Made by a program: the position numbers and the translations under genes. Shown here in pieces: positions 10,959 through 22,708 of a DNA stretch of 64,000 nucleotides (its first letter is position 1; every line of letters begins with the position of its first letter). The stretch is from Papiliotrema nemorosa. Its lineage: Eukaryota; Basidiomycota; Tremellomycetes; Tremellales; Rhynchogastremaceae. The notes under the pieces are model-generated. The model saw only the letters and a list, made by a program, of their open reading frames with translations, did no database searches and was not told the origin of the DNA. Location: the NCBI GenBank assembly GCA_032158125.1, contig JASKOT010000044.1:1-64000 (forward strand). The letters are read 5' to 3'.

Positions 10959-12587
10959 CTACGCATACTGCTCGACATCCTTGGCATCAGGTCCGACCGG
11001 ATCATCCGACGCAGCGAGATTGCACTATATTGTCAGGTCTACACCATAAGTCAATGCAAACTCACCTGGTGGAACATTCTCAATTGATCAGGCTTGAATG
11101 CGCCGACGACCGAGTGCAAGACACCCCGATTGTGGAACAATACCAGATCTCCTTCTTCCCAATCTTGCGGGTAACACAGCTATCCGTGAGCGTCTCTTCT
11201 CGATGGGTTGACCCAAAAGGGAAAGGTGTCAGAAGAAACGTAATCTCACCTCGGGGGCGATACCGGGTCGTTGGATCTGGTACAGCAGATCTCGAACCTC
11301 TTTCAGATCCGTCACCTCCCCACCGTCCGGGTAGATTGCGCCTTCTTTCGAAGCGCCAGCAGGGAGAGGATCAATGACGAGTTGTCGAGCTCCACAAGGG
11401 TGGACCTGGACATGCAGGTCGCCAGTCACCGGGTTCTTCCAGCACTGTGCGTCAGTGCAATGATACAGCATATAAAGTAAAGCAGGATATGGGCTTTGAG
11501 TACGGTCGACTGTGACGTACCACTGGGTAAAGCTTGACTTTGTCCTCTGACCACTCGGGCAGTTGGTCCATCTCGAGCTCCAATCCCTCATTCTCAATAC
11601 CCAGTCCAGTCGGTAGCGCATGTGCGTTGGACATCCAGACGTATGGATGGGGCGCCTAGGAATTAGTGCACTCCACTCTGAGGTATCAGGTGACTCACGT
11701 ATCGAACCTTTGTTCGGACAGCGAGGGATTTGAGCGGTGCAGGAAGGACGTCCAGCATGTTCTTTCCCGATACAACTGCCATTAGTCCACCTTGGTATTC
11801 CTACAAGTGAGATTGGCTTACAGACTGTTCCACCAAGAGGAACCTTCAACTCATCCCCCGTTCCATCGTCGTATCGACACGTCTGGGGGTCTCCTTTCGG
11901 TACAGAGACAGCATAGAGGGAAGTGACCTTTGGCGGGGAAAGGTTGTACAATGCAGCGTCAATGTGCCTAAGGGTGAGCTTAGGCGTCATCGGTAGTGCC
12001 GTTAACGTACCACCGGTAAAATCGAGTCACACCTTTCTCTTCATCTGCGTCCGATACGGGTTCTTTGTGGAAAGTCTTGTGGTGTGGGTGTTTCAATTGA
12101 GGCTGAGAGTCAATACCATCCACCATATCCCGGGCAGAACAAGGCGAGAAGCCCACTCACGCTCTCCAATCCTTCGTAGTTTCCGGGGACTTTACCATTC
12201 CCGATGAGTTGAACTTGAGGTTGATGAGGGATAGTCTTCAAATCGGGATGCAAGATACTCTTCTTCTCCCCTCCCGTCTTGTTATTCCCATGACCGTAAT
12301 TCTCCGATAGAGGATCGAAAGATTTGGTTATCTTGTACTGTTGTTCCGGGGTGATCTTGCATTGCTTGAACAGTAACACCGAGTGCTATCATCAGCTCCT
12401 CTTTTTACTAAGTGAATGAATGCAGAGGCGGACTCACCTTGTACAATTTCTCTTGGATCTCTTCGAGTTGAGAATCGGTCATAGACGCCGGGTCGAAGCC
12501 TTTCACCTCTCTGCCCAAGTTCTGGAAGAATACCGGGTTGGCCGAGGAAGGAAGCGGAAGTGGGGAATAGGATAATGTCGAGGTCAT
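10959..12587 (-). CDS. xanA: alpha-ketoglutarate-dependent xanthine dioxygenase (XanA type)
   Basis: Eight or so exons join cleanly to a TauD-like Fe(II)/2-oxoglutarate dioxygenase. Seen signatures are SILHPDLKTIPHQPQVQ with IGNG, the Fe-binding H-x-D in WHIDAALYNL, YAPHPYVWMSNAHA, CWKNPVTGDLHVQVHP, and the distal His in FHNRGVLHSVVGAF. These match the fungal XanA group, which converts xanthine to uric acid with 2-oxoglutarate and oxygen and feeds purine nitrogen into the urate pathway. The start at ATG 12587 (MTSTLSYSPLPLP) is preceded by a second frame of uncertain use. The stop is at 10959-10961, after DAKDVEQYA. The introns are 40-75 nt. No partner purine genes lie nearby. Confidence in the XanA subfamily is good but not absolute, because TauD paralogues exist. 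Confidence 0.87.
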
Positions 12588-13798
12588 GTTGGATGTCGTT
12601 GCGTACAGTCTGGTCGAGAAGAGTCGGTTCGTCAAGTGTCTAAACATACAGAGTCCCTCTGGAATGGGTGCGAATGGAGATGTGAGGAAATTAAACGTAT
12701 AGTAGTCTCCTCCTTTGCTGTCTGTCGTTGCTACCAATCAAAGGTCGATCCCAGGTGTGCGTCTATTCCACCAATCGCATGTGCAGGTGAAGGTCAAGAG
12801 GGTGTCGAGAGCGAGGTGCTTATCGGTGGCGCTTTTGCTTATCTCGGACCATACAGATCGTTCCTTTTGCTCTGTCGACCCTCCTGACAGCGTTGAGAGC
12901 AAGCACGCGGGGTCAGCACGAGTCTATTCAAGGATACCGTGCATCTTGTCAAGCATGCCCTGTGAGTATGGCAGCCTTGGTGACGGGCGACAAGGCTCTA
13001 CAGCGTAAAAGCCGGGGGAACATGCGCGGCTCATTGGGTAGGCCACCTCGAAGCCAGTCATCCGGGCAGCTCCCAACCCATTCAGACGCGCCTCTCCAAG
13101 ACTTTTCTCCATCATGCATCGGTGAACGATGAGCCAGGAAAGTGTTCCAGCAATGGTGCCGAGCATATCCGGGAATTCACACATCCACCCATGAAACAAG
13201 CTGCTTAGACCAGATTCATGCGCCTCGTGTTCGAACATCCTCAGACCTTCTATCATTCGCAGAGAAGACTTGCTGATTGGCGCCAATGTGAAAAGGAAAG
13301 ATCACAAAGTCTCATCCCTTGCTGTTTCAGTCCGGGAATCCTTGGGCTTCGCAAACTAGCGCCTTTGCTCACAGACGACTGACTGACTCCCTCGAGACCT
13401 ACTCGATCATCGCATTCCTTTGTCTTTGCCCACCGAGCAGCGTGTCAACCACGTCGACTGGGTGAGCTGACAGAACATGACAATGCGGGTCATCGCGAAT
13501 ATCTGCTGGTATACCTTTGTGTGAAGGGATATATGAGGGTCTCTACGTGTCCCAGCATCATTGACCCCCTAACAAAGGGTCCTCTTCGTGCTTCGTCGCA
13601 CTGTATATAAACCAAGACGCCGACTTGCCTTCTGTGAGCTTTTCCACTTTTCTCCTCGTCACTGTACCCCATTCCATCGTCGATCGTCGCTTTGTCCATA
13701 TCCGTAATTGTCCATATGAACACTCATTCAACCACAAAGAGCTGGCACAGCGCTGGTTCAGTCTCGGCCAAAGTTGTCAGTGCCTCCAACCAAAAAAT
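12588..13798. other. about 1.2 kb divergent intergenic region
   Basis: It separates xanA from the small gene at 13799. A TATATAA box at 13604-13610 faces right. A minus-strand frame near 12924-13286 has no good start or domain. I see no repeat or RNA gene. Confidence 0.45.
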
Positions 13799-14026
13799 AT
13801 GCCTTCCGTGTCTGCTGATGTACAGTCCGAACTCATCAGAGCCAGTAGCAGAGTCGATGGAGTGAGCGTCGACGATCTGCAGACCTTGGTCAAACAGAAT
13901 CTGACCGGTGAGTCGGATACCAAACGATCGGCTCTAGATGCACTCCGTCGCAAAGAGAGTCAGACTTCACAGGCCGGGGATGATACTCTCATCTCAAATG
14001 CTATTACGCAAATCCATTCTGCCTAG
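13799..14026 (+). CDS. small orphan protein, possible third member of the 5.9/7.4 kb family
   Basis: A 75-codon frame from ATG 13799 follows a TATATAA box and a C/T-rich leader. The product has no membrane segment or signal. Its middle, RSALDALRRKESQTSQAGDD with following TLISNAI, resembles copy A, DSALDTIRDVSSSGTGDKAL with following MNRAF, residue by residue at moderate identity. An in-frame open stretch extends upstream to about 13625 but would cover the likely transcription start. If related, this copy keeps only the central helical part. The function is unknown. Confidence 0.5.
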   Translation: MPSVSADVQSELIRASSRVDGVSVDDLQTLVKQNLTGESDTKRSALDALRRKESQTSQAGDDTLISNAITQIHSA

Positions 14027-14201
14027 CACGTTGGATTGCGCGAGTGCTTTGCTGAATTTAAGTGGTAACGAGGGTCAGATTCAGGACCATGTGTATAGGA
14101 TGTAGAAGAGAAATACATGAATGGCGAGATATGTATACGACCCGTCTCAATCTCTGAGTACCATCCATCTCTCACCGCGAATGTCCACTGCGCGTGTTGC
14201 T

Positions 14202-15191
14202 TCACGCTCGGTGCGCCCCGTTCGTCTCAACATCTACCAGCTCAAACTGCCATAAGCATGATTCACCTCCTGGGAAAAAGCTTACGAAAGGCTCAGACTC
14301 GTGTATCCCACCTTGTTCACTGCCCGTCTTTTCCCATGTAAATTGGGCCACCTCGTCCCGGATTACAATCGGGCTCTTTCCCGTGAATGCGGCGCTCGCT
14401 TCTGTCCTCAGGACCGTCTTGCATTCCGCCTCGAGGCTGATCTTAGCTCTCGTCGGTGAGATATAACGAGAAACTCACACGATGAACCACCCTACGGCAC
14501 TCTCAATACACCCGCCAACGGTCAATATCCCATGATTTTGCAAGATCAAAGCCTTTTTGCCTCCTAGCGCACCTACAATCCCCTCACTCTCTTCATCCGA
14601 GAGAACCACCCCGCCGAAATCCTTGTAAACCCCATGATCGTGATAAAACATCGTAGCGTCCTGTGTGTACATGGGCAGTTCTCTCCCCTGCGCCGCGAAC
14701 GGTTTGCCCCATGGTGAATGCGCATGACAGACGGAATGGACATCAGGTCGAGCTTCATGGATTGCCTTGTGGATCGTGAATGCCGCTGCGTTGTATCGCT
14801 GTCTATGGGGTTTCCCCCCGAGGATGATCTTGCCTTGGTGGTCGATCAACAGGAGATCTGACGCGGTGATCAGGGAGAAATGAAGGCCGTAAGGGTTGAC
14901 CTGGATGGGAGTCAGCAGGACCAGAGCACTTGTAAGCGATGCGTACCCAGAAACAATCTGGGTCTACGGGATCTCGACTCGTACAGTGTCCCGAAGCTCC
15001 ATCCACTGAGATTAGCAATGACGACCAGAGTGCTAGACTTGATTCAACGCAAACTCACCACAGTTCTGCCGCGCCAATACCCTAAATCCCAGCGCTAGTC
15101 TCTCCTTGACATGTTCTCGTTCTTGATACTTGTCGGCAAACTTTGCTCGTCCTGCACCGTAGTCGAATGACCTCGCGTTTTCTTGCACCAT
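14202..15191 (-). CDS. class II aldolase/adducin-domain protein
   Basis: Start at ATG 15191 (MVQENARSFDYG); an in-frame TAG lies just upstream. Introns after RQNC, after CFW and after GWFIV join to a continuous class II aldolase fold. The core shows GHCTSRDPVDPDCFWVNPYG, LLLIDHQGKIILGG, the metal-binding His pair in VCHAHSPWG and a further His in ILQNHGILTVGG. A probable 39 nt in-frame intron (GTAAGC to GGCAG) lies just before the C-terminal FELVDVE. By family it is a Zn-dependent aldolase or epimerase of sugars or sugar phosphates, but many fungal members are uncharacterised. It is transcribed divergently from the FAD oxidase at 15598 with about 400 bp between the starts. Confidence 0.87.
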
Positions 15192-15597
15192 CTTGAAGAG
15201 CTATGTCCCTGCGCAATCGAGTAGTGGTGTTCGGACTTTCTGCTGCACGCGGTGTTGCTTGATGGATTGGATAGCGAGCGATCTCGGCGCGTATTCGACC
15301 AAGCACCTATGTATATATCGTCCCTCAAATTAGGAGCTCATCTCTTTCATCCTCGAACAGCCTCAATGCTCCCCCGCGTCGTCCCCTCACATGCTACGTC
15401 GGCGTAGATCGTCTCGGTGAACGTCCGAGGTTGAATCGGGGAGGTGTCGGATATGAGCGTCTTGGGCAAACTCCGACATTCCTCGGACTCGTCCTATCTG
15501 CTCAAATCGACCTTCAACTTATTCATATGCATTGATTCGCCCATCGTAGCTGTCCTGGTTTCTTCTCTCACTGCAGGAGGAGTAGAAAGGCAACATC
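15192..15597. promoter_or_regulatory. shared divergent promoter of aldolase and FAD oxidase genes
   Basis: This 406 bp stretch lies between two start codons facing outward. It contains TATATA near 15311, nearer the aldolase, and a C/T-rich part nearer the oxidase. No operator was identified. A shared regulator such as the Zn2Cys6 protein encoded at 17694-20753 is possible. Confidence 0.5.
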
Positions 15598-17511
15598 ATG
15601 ACGACGCCCACAGACCGAGTGATCATTGTTGGAGCCGGGGTATTTGGCCTGTCGACGGCTCTGCACCTCGCTCGTGGAGGATACAAAAATGTGACAGTGT
15701 TTGACTATCAACCGTATCATGAATCGGTATACGATCCGAACCAGGGGTGCGATTCTGCTTCTTCAGATATCAACAAGATCTACCGGTGCTCCTAGTATGT
15801 CGTCGTCCAACTCCAAATTCCAAATTGCTCCAATTCTCCCCACGCCGAAATGAGGGAGACAGACTGATGGGCAGTGGGAAAGAGACGGAGTATCAAGATC
15901 TCGCCTTCTCCGGTCGACCCATCTGGCTCGAATGGAACAAGACGATAGCTTCCACTCCGGCAGATCGCCTCCCAAGGGGTCTGACACCCGATACCAAGGT
16001 GTTTGAGCCGAATGGATTTTTGAGATTGTCCGAGGGAGAGTTTAGTGAATACGATTTGGAGAGTATGCGGGAGGCTGAAAAGGGCGGTATAAGGCATTTC
16101 CAACATATCATCGTGGGTCCTTCTTCCCCTCTGGTCGGACTTGACTGATGGTAGAATGACCCGACGGACATGCGACGGTTGAACCAGAAGGACGGTCCAG
16201 AGACGAATTGGTCGGACAAGATCAAAGCGTTTAACGGGCTTAACGATGGCTCTTTATCGGCTTTCCTGGACACTTCGGCAGGGTTGACGTACGCGGACAA
16301 AGCTTGTATTTGGGCTAGACATCTTTGTGTTCAAGCTGGAGTCAAGTTTGTCCTTGGACCGAAGGAAGGTAGACTGGACGATCTGGTTTATGCCCCAACG
16401 ACCCACGTTCCCAAGGGGGAGAAGAAGGTGGTAGGGATCAAAACTGTCGATGGGAAAGTACACGATGCAGACGTCGTTGTCGTAGCTTGTGAGTTGCCCT
16501 CGAATCCAATCACAGTGACAAGAAGAAGAACAAAGTCTGGTCTGGTCGAGCTGATATTGAGGCGGACCATGGACACCCAGCTTGATCCCTGAAGCTGAGC
16601 GGATCCTCCAAGCTACAGCGGGATCTGTGTGTCAGGTGAAAATCCCAAAGAATCGATTAGATCTCTGGGACAAGTATTCCCCAGAGACGTTCCCCGTCTG
16701 GGCATACGGCTTGACAGGACATGAAAGTCCGGAATTTGGAGGATTTTATGGGTTCCCTAGGAACTCTGAGGGTGTACTCAAGATTGGTTGTGAGTATGGT
16801 CCGTCGTGGGATTCACAAGACTGACAACATAGACCGAGGGAGGAAATGGACCAATATTCAATCCAACGCCAAATCCTCGTCAAAGGTCTCTACGCCAATG
16901 ACCAAATACACCCCTGTGAAAGCTACCAATCTCCCTGTGAAAGCTATCAACAACCTCAAACGGGCCATCGATAGATTATTCCCCGATCTCAAGGTGGGCC
17001 TTTTCTTCCCTCACACCGCTCTACCTTCCACCCATACCATTTCACACTATCATCGTCTCCACCATCCCAAGTCGAAGGCGCTGTGTAAGCTGACCATCAG
17101 GAGATCGGAATCACAGGAACCAGAATGTGCTGGTACACCGACTCTCTCGACAATTCCTTCTTGATAGATTACGTACCCAACACTTCCTCTTCACTATTCG
17201 TAGCTTCGGGCGGCTCGGGACACGGATTCAAATTCCTGCCTGTACTAGGTAAACACGTGAAAAACGCCCTTGAAAAGCGTCAGGATCAATTCACACCATT
17301 ATGGAGATGGAGAACCAACATGCGTCAAGGAGCCGCGGCGGGAGGAGTGAATGCGGTCAAGGAGAGTGAAAAGGCTCAGTTGGATTTGGCAAGTTTGATC
17401 ATGGCTACAGAGGAGGATTGGACGTGGACCGAAGCGAAAAAGGAGGCTGGGGAAGTGAACAAGGTTGGAGAGGTGGAAGTTCCCGGAGCGAGATTGAGGG
17501 CGAGGTTGTAG
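15598..17511 (+). CDS. FAD-dependent amine oxidase (fructosyl-amino acid / saccharopine / pipecolate oxidase family)
   Basis: Six exons give about 522 residues. The N-terminus has the dinucleotide fold VIIVGAGVFGLSTALHLARG. Introns at 15795-15874, 16113-16154, 16489-16561, 16790-16832 and 16994-17100 all keep frame. The middle shows ACGPWTPSLIPEAE. The C-terminal part TRMCWYTDSLDNSFLIDYVP carries the Cys that binds FAD covalently in the monomeric sarcosine oxidase family, and ASGGSGHGFKFLPVLG closes the FAD site. The protein ends ARL, which fits a peroxisomal PTS1 signal. The substrate is a secondary amine such as an Amadori compound, saccharopine or pipecolate; which one cannot be decided from the sequence. 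Confidence 0.88.
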
Positions 17512-17693
17512 ATGTCAAATGTCAGGGGACTTTTACGAGTTGTAGATTTTATAGAAGGATCTGCATATGTATCCCTGATGGGTTCAACACTGATGCATTG
17601 CTCAACTATACTGTAGCGCCTGTCGCATTGCAGGAGGTATGAATCCCCTCGTCAAGACAGGCGGCCCACGTCGAGCAAGTGATCTCGCCATCA

Positions 17694-20600
17694 CTACGTC
17701 TTGGCCTGCTTTGTCGGCCTGGTATCGTTCAAAAAGGCCCCAATGGAGCACGTCAACCCTTCGACCGAAGCCAATTCGCTGAAAGGGTTTGAAAAAAAGT
17801 TTTCTATCGTATCGAATGTGCTTTGTTGCAAAGTTGAGCTTGTAGCTTGTTTCGGTGTCGCTGACCCTGTCTCCTCTTCTTCTTCCTCGTGGGACTGCCC
17901 CACAACCTCGGAAGGTACGTCTATGAATGGTACAGACACACCGCCAGGTCTCGGCTGAGATTGATGATGCGAAGAAGTAGTCGACATTGGCTGATCCGAG
18001 AACGACGACAAGGCATTGGAGACTGACCACCGTTCGTTTTGACCCGGCACAGTTTTTGGCTGAACCACCCTTTCCTCCGGCGTCCTTGTAAAAGGGAGAC
18101 TCCACAAATCCGGAAGATCAGAGAACGCTGTAGTTTGCACCATCCCCTGTTGCTGATGTGGGGCTTGCGACGAGTCCGACCGTGTCAGCTGCATCGAGGC
18201 GGATGGATTGGAATGGGTGATTGTCGGTTGTAGCGTTGTCACCTGGTCCACTACGTCGATGGGACTTATCCCGGAGGGCGTAGCGAAGAGCGCACTGATA
18301 TCGAATGGGGTACTGACGTTCATCTCCACCATTGCATTTCCCATTCCCCCCATAGTGCCTGAGTTCATACCCGATCCTAGGTTTGTATGCGATTGAGGTG
18401 GAGCTACCTGAGTAGCTAGATGTCCCACGACTGCCGCAGAGACGGTCTCAAACGCATCTCTCATACGGTCCGTCCCTCTTTGGCTCGCTAGTAGTCAGCT
18501 CAAGCTCATATCACCATCTAATCCGATGGTCAGAGGAACAGTGGACGGGACTTGCCTGACATCGCTTCCAAGACCTGAGAACAAGTCTGGATATCCAGTA
18601 TAGCCTCCACGTAGGATCGTACGATATTCCATCCTTTCATATTGGCGATCCACAACGAGTTGAGGTACGTGACTCCAGCCATAAACACATGATGTACGCC
18701 CAACCATACGAAATGGAGTCTACCCAATCGCCATAATCTCTTGTAAGTCCTAACGACATTACTTGCAGCTTGAATGGCCATGGTCAATTGGTCGATTGTA
18801 GGTTGAGCGTTGCCTGTATTAGGACGGTATAAGAGCGATTGGAGGAGGTTGTAGTGCATTTCCAACCAATCGTCCGTCATGTACTCTCCTGGTGTGCTGG
18901 TGTACGACGTGCGCCATTGTTGTAGACGCTGTTGGATAGAATCAAACCATTCAGAAGGGGGAGGTGGGGAGTTTGACGCCTTGACGGTACATAGTCGATC
19001 GTAGATGTCCCATTGGAGGATTCGGAATTTCGCATGGTGGACTCCGGCTTCTTTCCGGTGATCAATAGGCCCGGACGCGACTGTTGCATCGGTGATGAGA
19101 TCGTCACTGACCACTGACGCAAACTAGGGCGTTAGCAGGGATAGGTTGGTGGGTGGGAGTGACCCACCTGGGCGCTGATCCAATCATGGTGTAGACTGGT
19201 AGGTCTACCCAGTGCGACAGAGACAATTCGATCACAAGAGTATGTCCTGACATCAACGACCTGTGTTCTGTATGACGGTGACAACTTACGTCCAAAACAA
19301 CCGTCGGCGGAGGTCAACCTCTAAAGGATTAAAGGTCGTCCTGGCCGAAGCGTGGGGATCATGATGCAGTCCAAGCTCCACTGCGATTCGGACAGCCCGC
19401 CCGACAAGGTCCCATATATCTACCATAAGTCCAGTTACGTTCAAAGGACAACTGCTTACCTCCCGCTTCGGGATCTCTAAAGATGTATTGCAGTTGCAAG
19501 AGGATCCCTTGGAGTCGACCAAGTCTGTTTTCAGACCATGCGGAACGGACGTATGTGAGGGATGATTCCCAGTACTCTGCACATCAGCGCTCACACGTCG
19601 ATCTCATTGAGTACTCTCGACAGAAATCGGGAGTTCAAAAGCATAGAAGAACGGGGCCCACCTTTGGCTTCTTTCTTGTTGTCTTTCCCCGTTCGCTGAT
19701 GACCCCTCCAAGCGTGTAGGGCCAGGATGACTAAGATCAGCTTCACCCATTCACACAACCTCAGTATGTGATTAGAGGGCAGATGACTCACCATAGACCG
19801 CATGAACAGTCTGCGCTGACCCTTGCCCTCTCTTATCGCCCTCAGATGGTCTCCCATTTGACCCTCTCGACTCACCCGCCGTTCTCCGTAGATCGGCCAC
19901 TTGTTTCCTGAACATCCCTTCGTGGAAGATCGGATACGTAGGATTGACTTGATCAAAGAACCAATCGACCGCTACGTCCGATTCCTTCTCATTTGGTAAT
20001 TCCATCTCTACCTCCCCGGCCCCTCTTTCGCCTTCTTCGTCACCTTCCGAGATGGCCCCGCCTTGTCTATGCAGATGTGAATGGTCGTGGTATGGTGAGA
20101 CGGGTTGCGCCGAATCATCCACTAGTCCTACTAGATCCACAGCAGAGGGAAGTCGGTCCAAGGCTTGAGTTGAAGAAGGCGGTCCATATCGGAACGTCTC
20201 GATGGATCGATCCGGACTCTGACCCCGTCTGCCTGAATTGGAAGGGATATCTCTGCGTCGCCTTTTGAGTGGGAGAGGGTCGGAATGGAACGAGTCTTCC
20301 AGTGCTTTGAGCCGGTTTTCGAGTTGTCGAACGTAGCTATCGTCAGTCTTCGCACGATCGTTTCCCTTCTGCTTTTTGCCTTCTGCCTTATGACTTCTCT
20401 CTCTGTTTTCTACCTGGTCCCATACAGGAGCCGCCTGTCGAGGTATATGGGGGTCCTACTCACTCCCAATTGGGTCTATCTGTCCCTGGATATTCACAAT
20501 CCACCATCGACTTTTTACAAGCCGAACAAGATGGGTATTCATAAGTACACTAAAAGTCAACCGAGCTCCTCTCGTTTCTGCAGTGATACCCTCGCAAGGG

Positions 20601-20753
20601 ACAGCGGAGGCGTAGCCCAGGAAGGGAACCCACCTTTATTTTCCGACTCTTACATCGGATACACGCGTTGGACGGTCGTCCAGTGAGGATCTTGACTTGT
20701 CCTTGTCCTTGTGAAGAGGAGCTCTCGGGAGGGGTATGCGCTTCCCTCGGCAT
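17694..20753 (-). CDS. Zn(2)Cys(6) fungal transcription factor
   Basis: The first exon from ATG 20753 encodes ACIRCKSRKIK. After an intron the cluster continues CTYEYPSCSACKKSMVDC, giving a complete C-x2-C-x6-C-x6-C-x2-C-x6-C. A coiled-coil linker follows (YVRQLENRLKALEDS), then the fungal-specific regulatory domain with WDLVGRAVRIAVELGLHHDP, RRRLFWT and DRIVSVALGRP. The C-terminus is a long low-complexity region rich in Ser, Gln, Met and Pro with an acidic run EEEEEE, likely an activation region. The stop is at 17694. At least six introns are needed. It lies tail to tail with the FAD oxidase and beside a hydroxyacid dehydrogenase, so it may be a local pathway regulator. Confidence 0.9.
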
Positions 20754-21160
20754 GGTGGTCCTGCTTCTGGCGCTTTCCTAGAAATCGTATTGAAACGTAT
20801 ATCCAAGTGTAAATTGGCACCCGCAGGTCGGATCTCTAGGTAACACCCTTTCGGCGCGGATCGAAGTAGATGAAGAATGGTAGAGATAACAATGATAAAT
20901 GGATGGATGGGATGCTGTTGTTCCCGAGTCGAAACCCCCCACCTCCTCATTCCGAACTCCGACCTTTCGGGTTATGAGCATGCATAGAGAATGACTTGGG
21001 TGGAGAGATGGCCATTCACGACGCGGTGTGTGCTGTACGGACAACATGGCAGTATCAAAGTACGAGAGATGATGGAAGAATGCATGGACAAGTGCTCGTA
21101 ATGTATAAAAAATGCCCCAGTTCCATCTCTCACTTGGCCGCCTCGCCTTGCTCGGCCTGA
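20754..21160. other. 407 bp intergenic region
   Basis: This is the upstream region of the Zn2Cys6 gene and the region beyond the stop of the D-2-hydroxyacid dehydrogenase gene, both on the minus strand. No gene or repeat recognised. Confidence 0.5.
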
Positions 21161-22708
21161 TCATCGCTTGGGATCATTCACGTATGATACCGGTACCCCT
21201 TTATCAAAGCTACCCATCAGCCTCGCCCAGGTACTCCTCTTTGCCGAGGTAGGTCAAGTGTCGAGGTGGAAAAAACGTCAAGGGGGAAGGGATCGAGGTC
21301 AAACGGGAGAGGTGCAACTCACAAAGATCGGACATTGGCAAATACCTCTCGTTCACCTTTCAATATAGTCCCCTTGGTGAAGGCCCCACAGTGCGGGATG
21401 ACCATCACGTTGGGCATGTCGAATAACGGTGATGAAGCGCATGGTTCGACCGCGAGGACGTCTAGACCTGCGCCTGCTATTGTGCCATTTCGGAGGGCTT
21501 CAATCAGGGCTTCTTCGTCTACTACCGCGCCCTGTTGTCAGCGTCGCACGAGACGCACGAGAAACACGAGATCGCGCCGCGATCGAGCTTCAAGACAGGG
21601 TGAGAGTGAGAGAGAGAGGGAGATCTTATCAGATGAATGAGACGCGAAGTACGCGTCAAAGGGGAAAGGCGGTAGGGTAAAGGGATCAGGGGGTTGCAGC
21701 GGAGAAGGGAGTGAAGGACTCACTCTGGCAGTGTTGACCAGATGAGCGGTCGGTTTCATCTTTTCCAGTGCTTCTTTATTGATCACTCCCTTGGTCTGGG
21801 GTGTCAAAGGGCAGTTGAGGGACAACACGTCCGACTGCGCGAGAAGCTCGTCGAATGAGACGTAGGTCGCTCCGAGGGTTTCTTCCTCTGGACGTCAGTC
21901 TAGCCTCACAGCTGCAGGGTTGAAGACTAAATGGAGAGTGGGCAGTTACTGACCCTTTGGAGAGAGTCGAGTTCGATTGTGGTAGATGACCTTCATATCC
22001 CACGCCTTGGATTTCTTGGCCATGTTCTTTCCGATGTTCCCTATAATCAGCTCACGTCCCAACGTGCACGTGTGGACACACCCATCCCGTAGATACCCAG
22101 CGTTTTACCTGCTGGATCATCCGCCAACCCCATACCCAACCTAAACTTCCCATTCCTGCAATTCGCTTGTCGTTCGTTGATCCCTCTCAGTGTGTTTAGC
22201 ATGAGCAAGATGCCCATGTCCGCCGTGGCTTCTGTGACTGCATAAGGGGTATTGGCCACGTATGCGCCTTTGGAAGTGAGCCAATCCACATCGATCGAGT
22301 CGACGCCTAGTTCATCAACATCCACCACATGCAGAGCCGCGTTACAATATGAGAACCGATGGAATGGTAGCTCACCTGCGCCGCCTTGAGAGAATATCCC
22401 GCATTGCCCAGGAGTCGCAAAAACAGGACCGAGCATCTCTTCGTCGAAAGGAGCATATCGAGCCGTATCGTACAACTAATCTCAGCGCACACTTTGGGGG
22501 GGAGGGTAAGCAAGGGGAGACTCACAACCCAAGAACCGTCGAATGGGCCGTGCTCTTTGGTGATCCGAGCGACTTCCCCAATCACTTGAGCTCTATCATC
22601 CGGATGAAACCAGAAGATATCAAAGTCTTTCTGTAAAGCTTCAAATTCCGCAATGGCGAATTTGGGGTATCCTATACCGAGAATCTTGGGTCGAGGGGGG
22701 ATAGTCAT
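21161..22708 (-). CDS. D-2-hydroxyacid dehydrogenase (glyoxylate/hydroxypyruvate reductase type)
   Basis: The start is ATG 22708 (MTIPPRPKILGIGYP). Exons join to an NAD(P)-binding domain with LGIYGMGNIGKNMAKK (GxGxxG). The catalytic Arg is in NTAR-GAVVDEEAL, the Glu in AGAGLDVLAVEP and the His in VIPHCGAFTKGT. The substrate-domain helix VTEATADMGILLMLNTLRG is present. The last intron leads to a C-terminus ending VSYVNDPKR and TGA at 21161-21163; this end is less certain. The intron between NTAR and GAVVD (21532-21723, 192 nt) is long for this genome and rich in pyrimidines. By family it reduces glyoxylate, hydroxypyruvate or similar 2-oxoacids in the cytosol. Confidence 0.88.

Noticed and set aside
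12924..13286. Minus-strand frame of about 120 codons between xanA and the 13.8 kb gene
   Set aside because: It does not begin with ATG, has no domain and no splice or promoter context.
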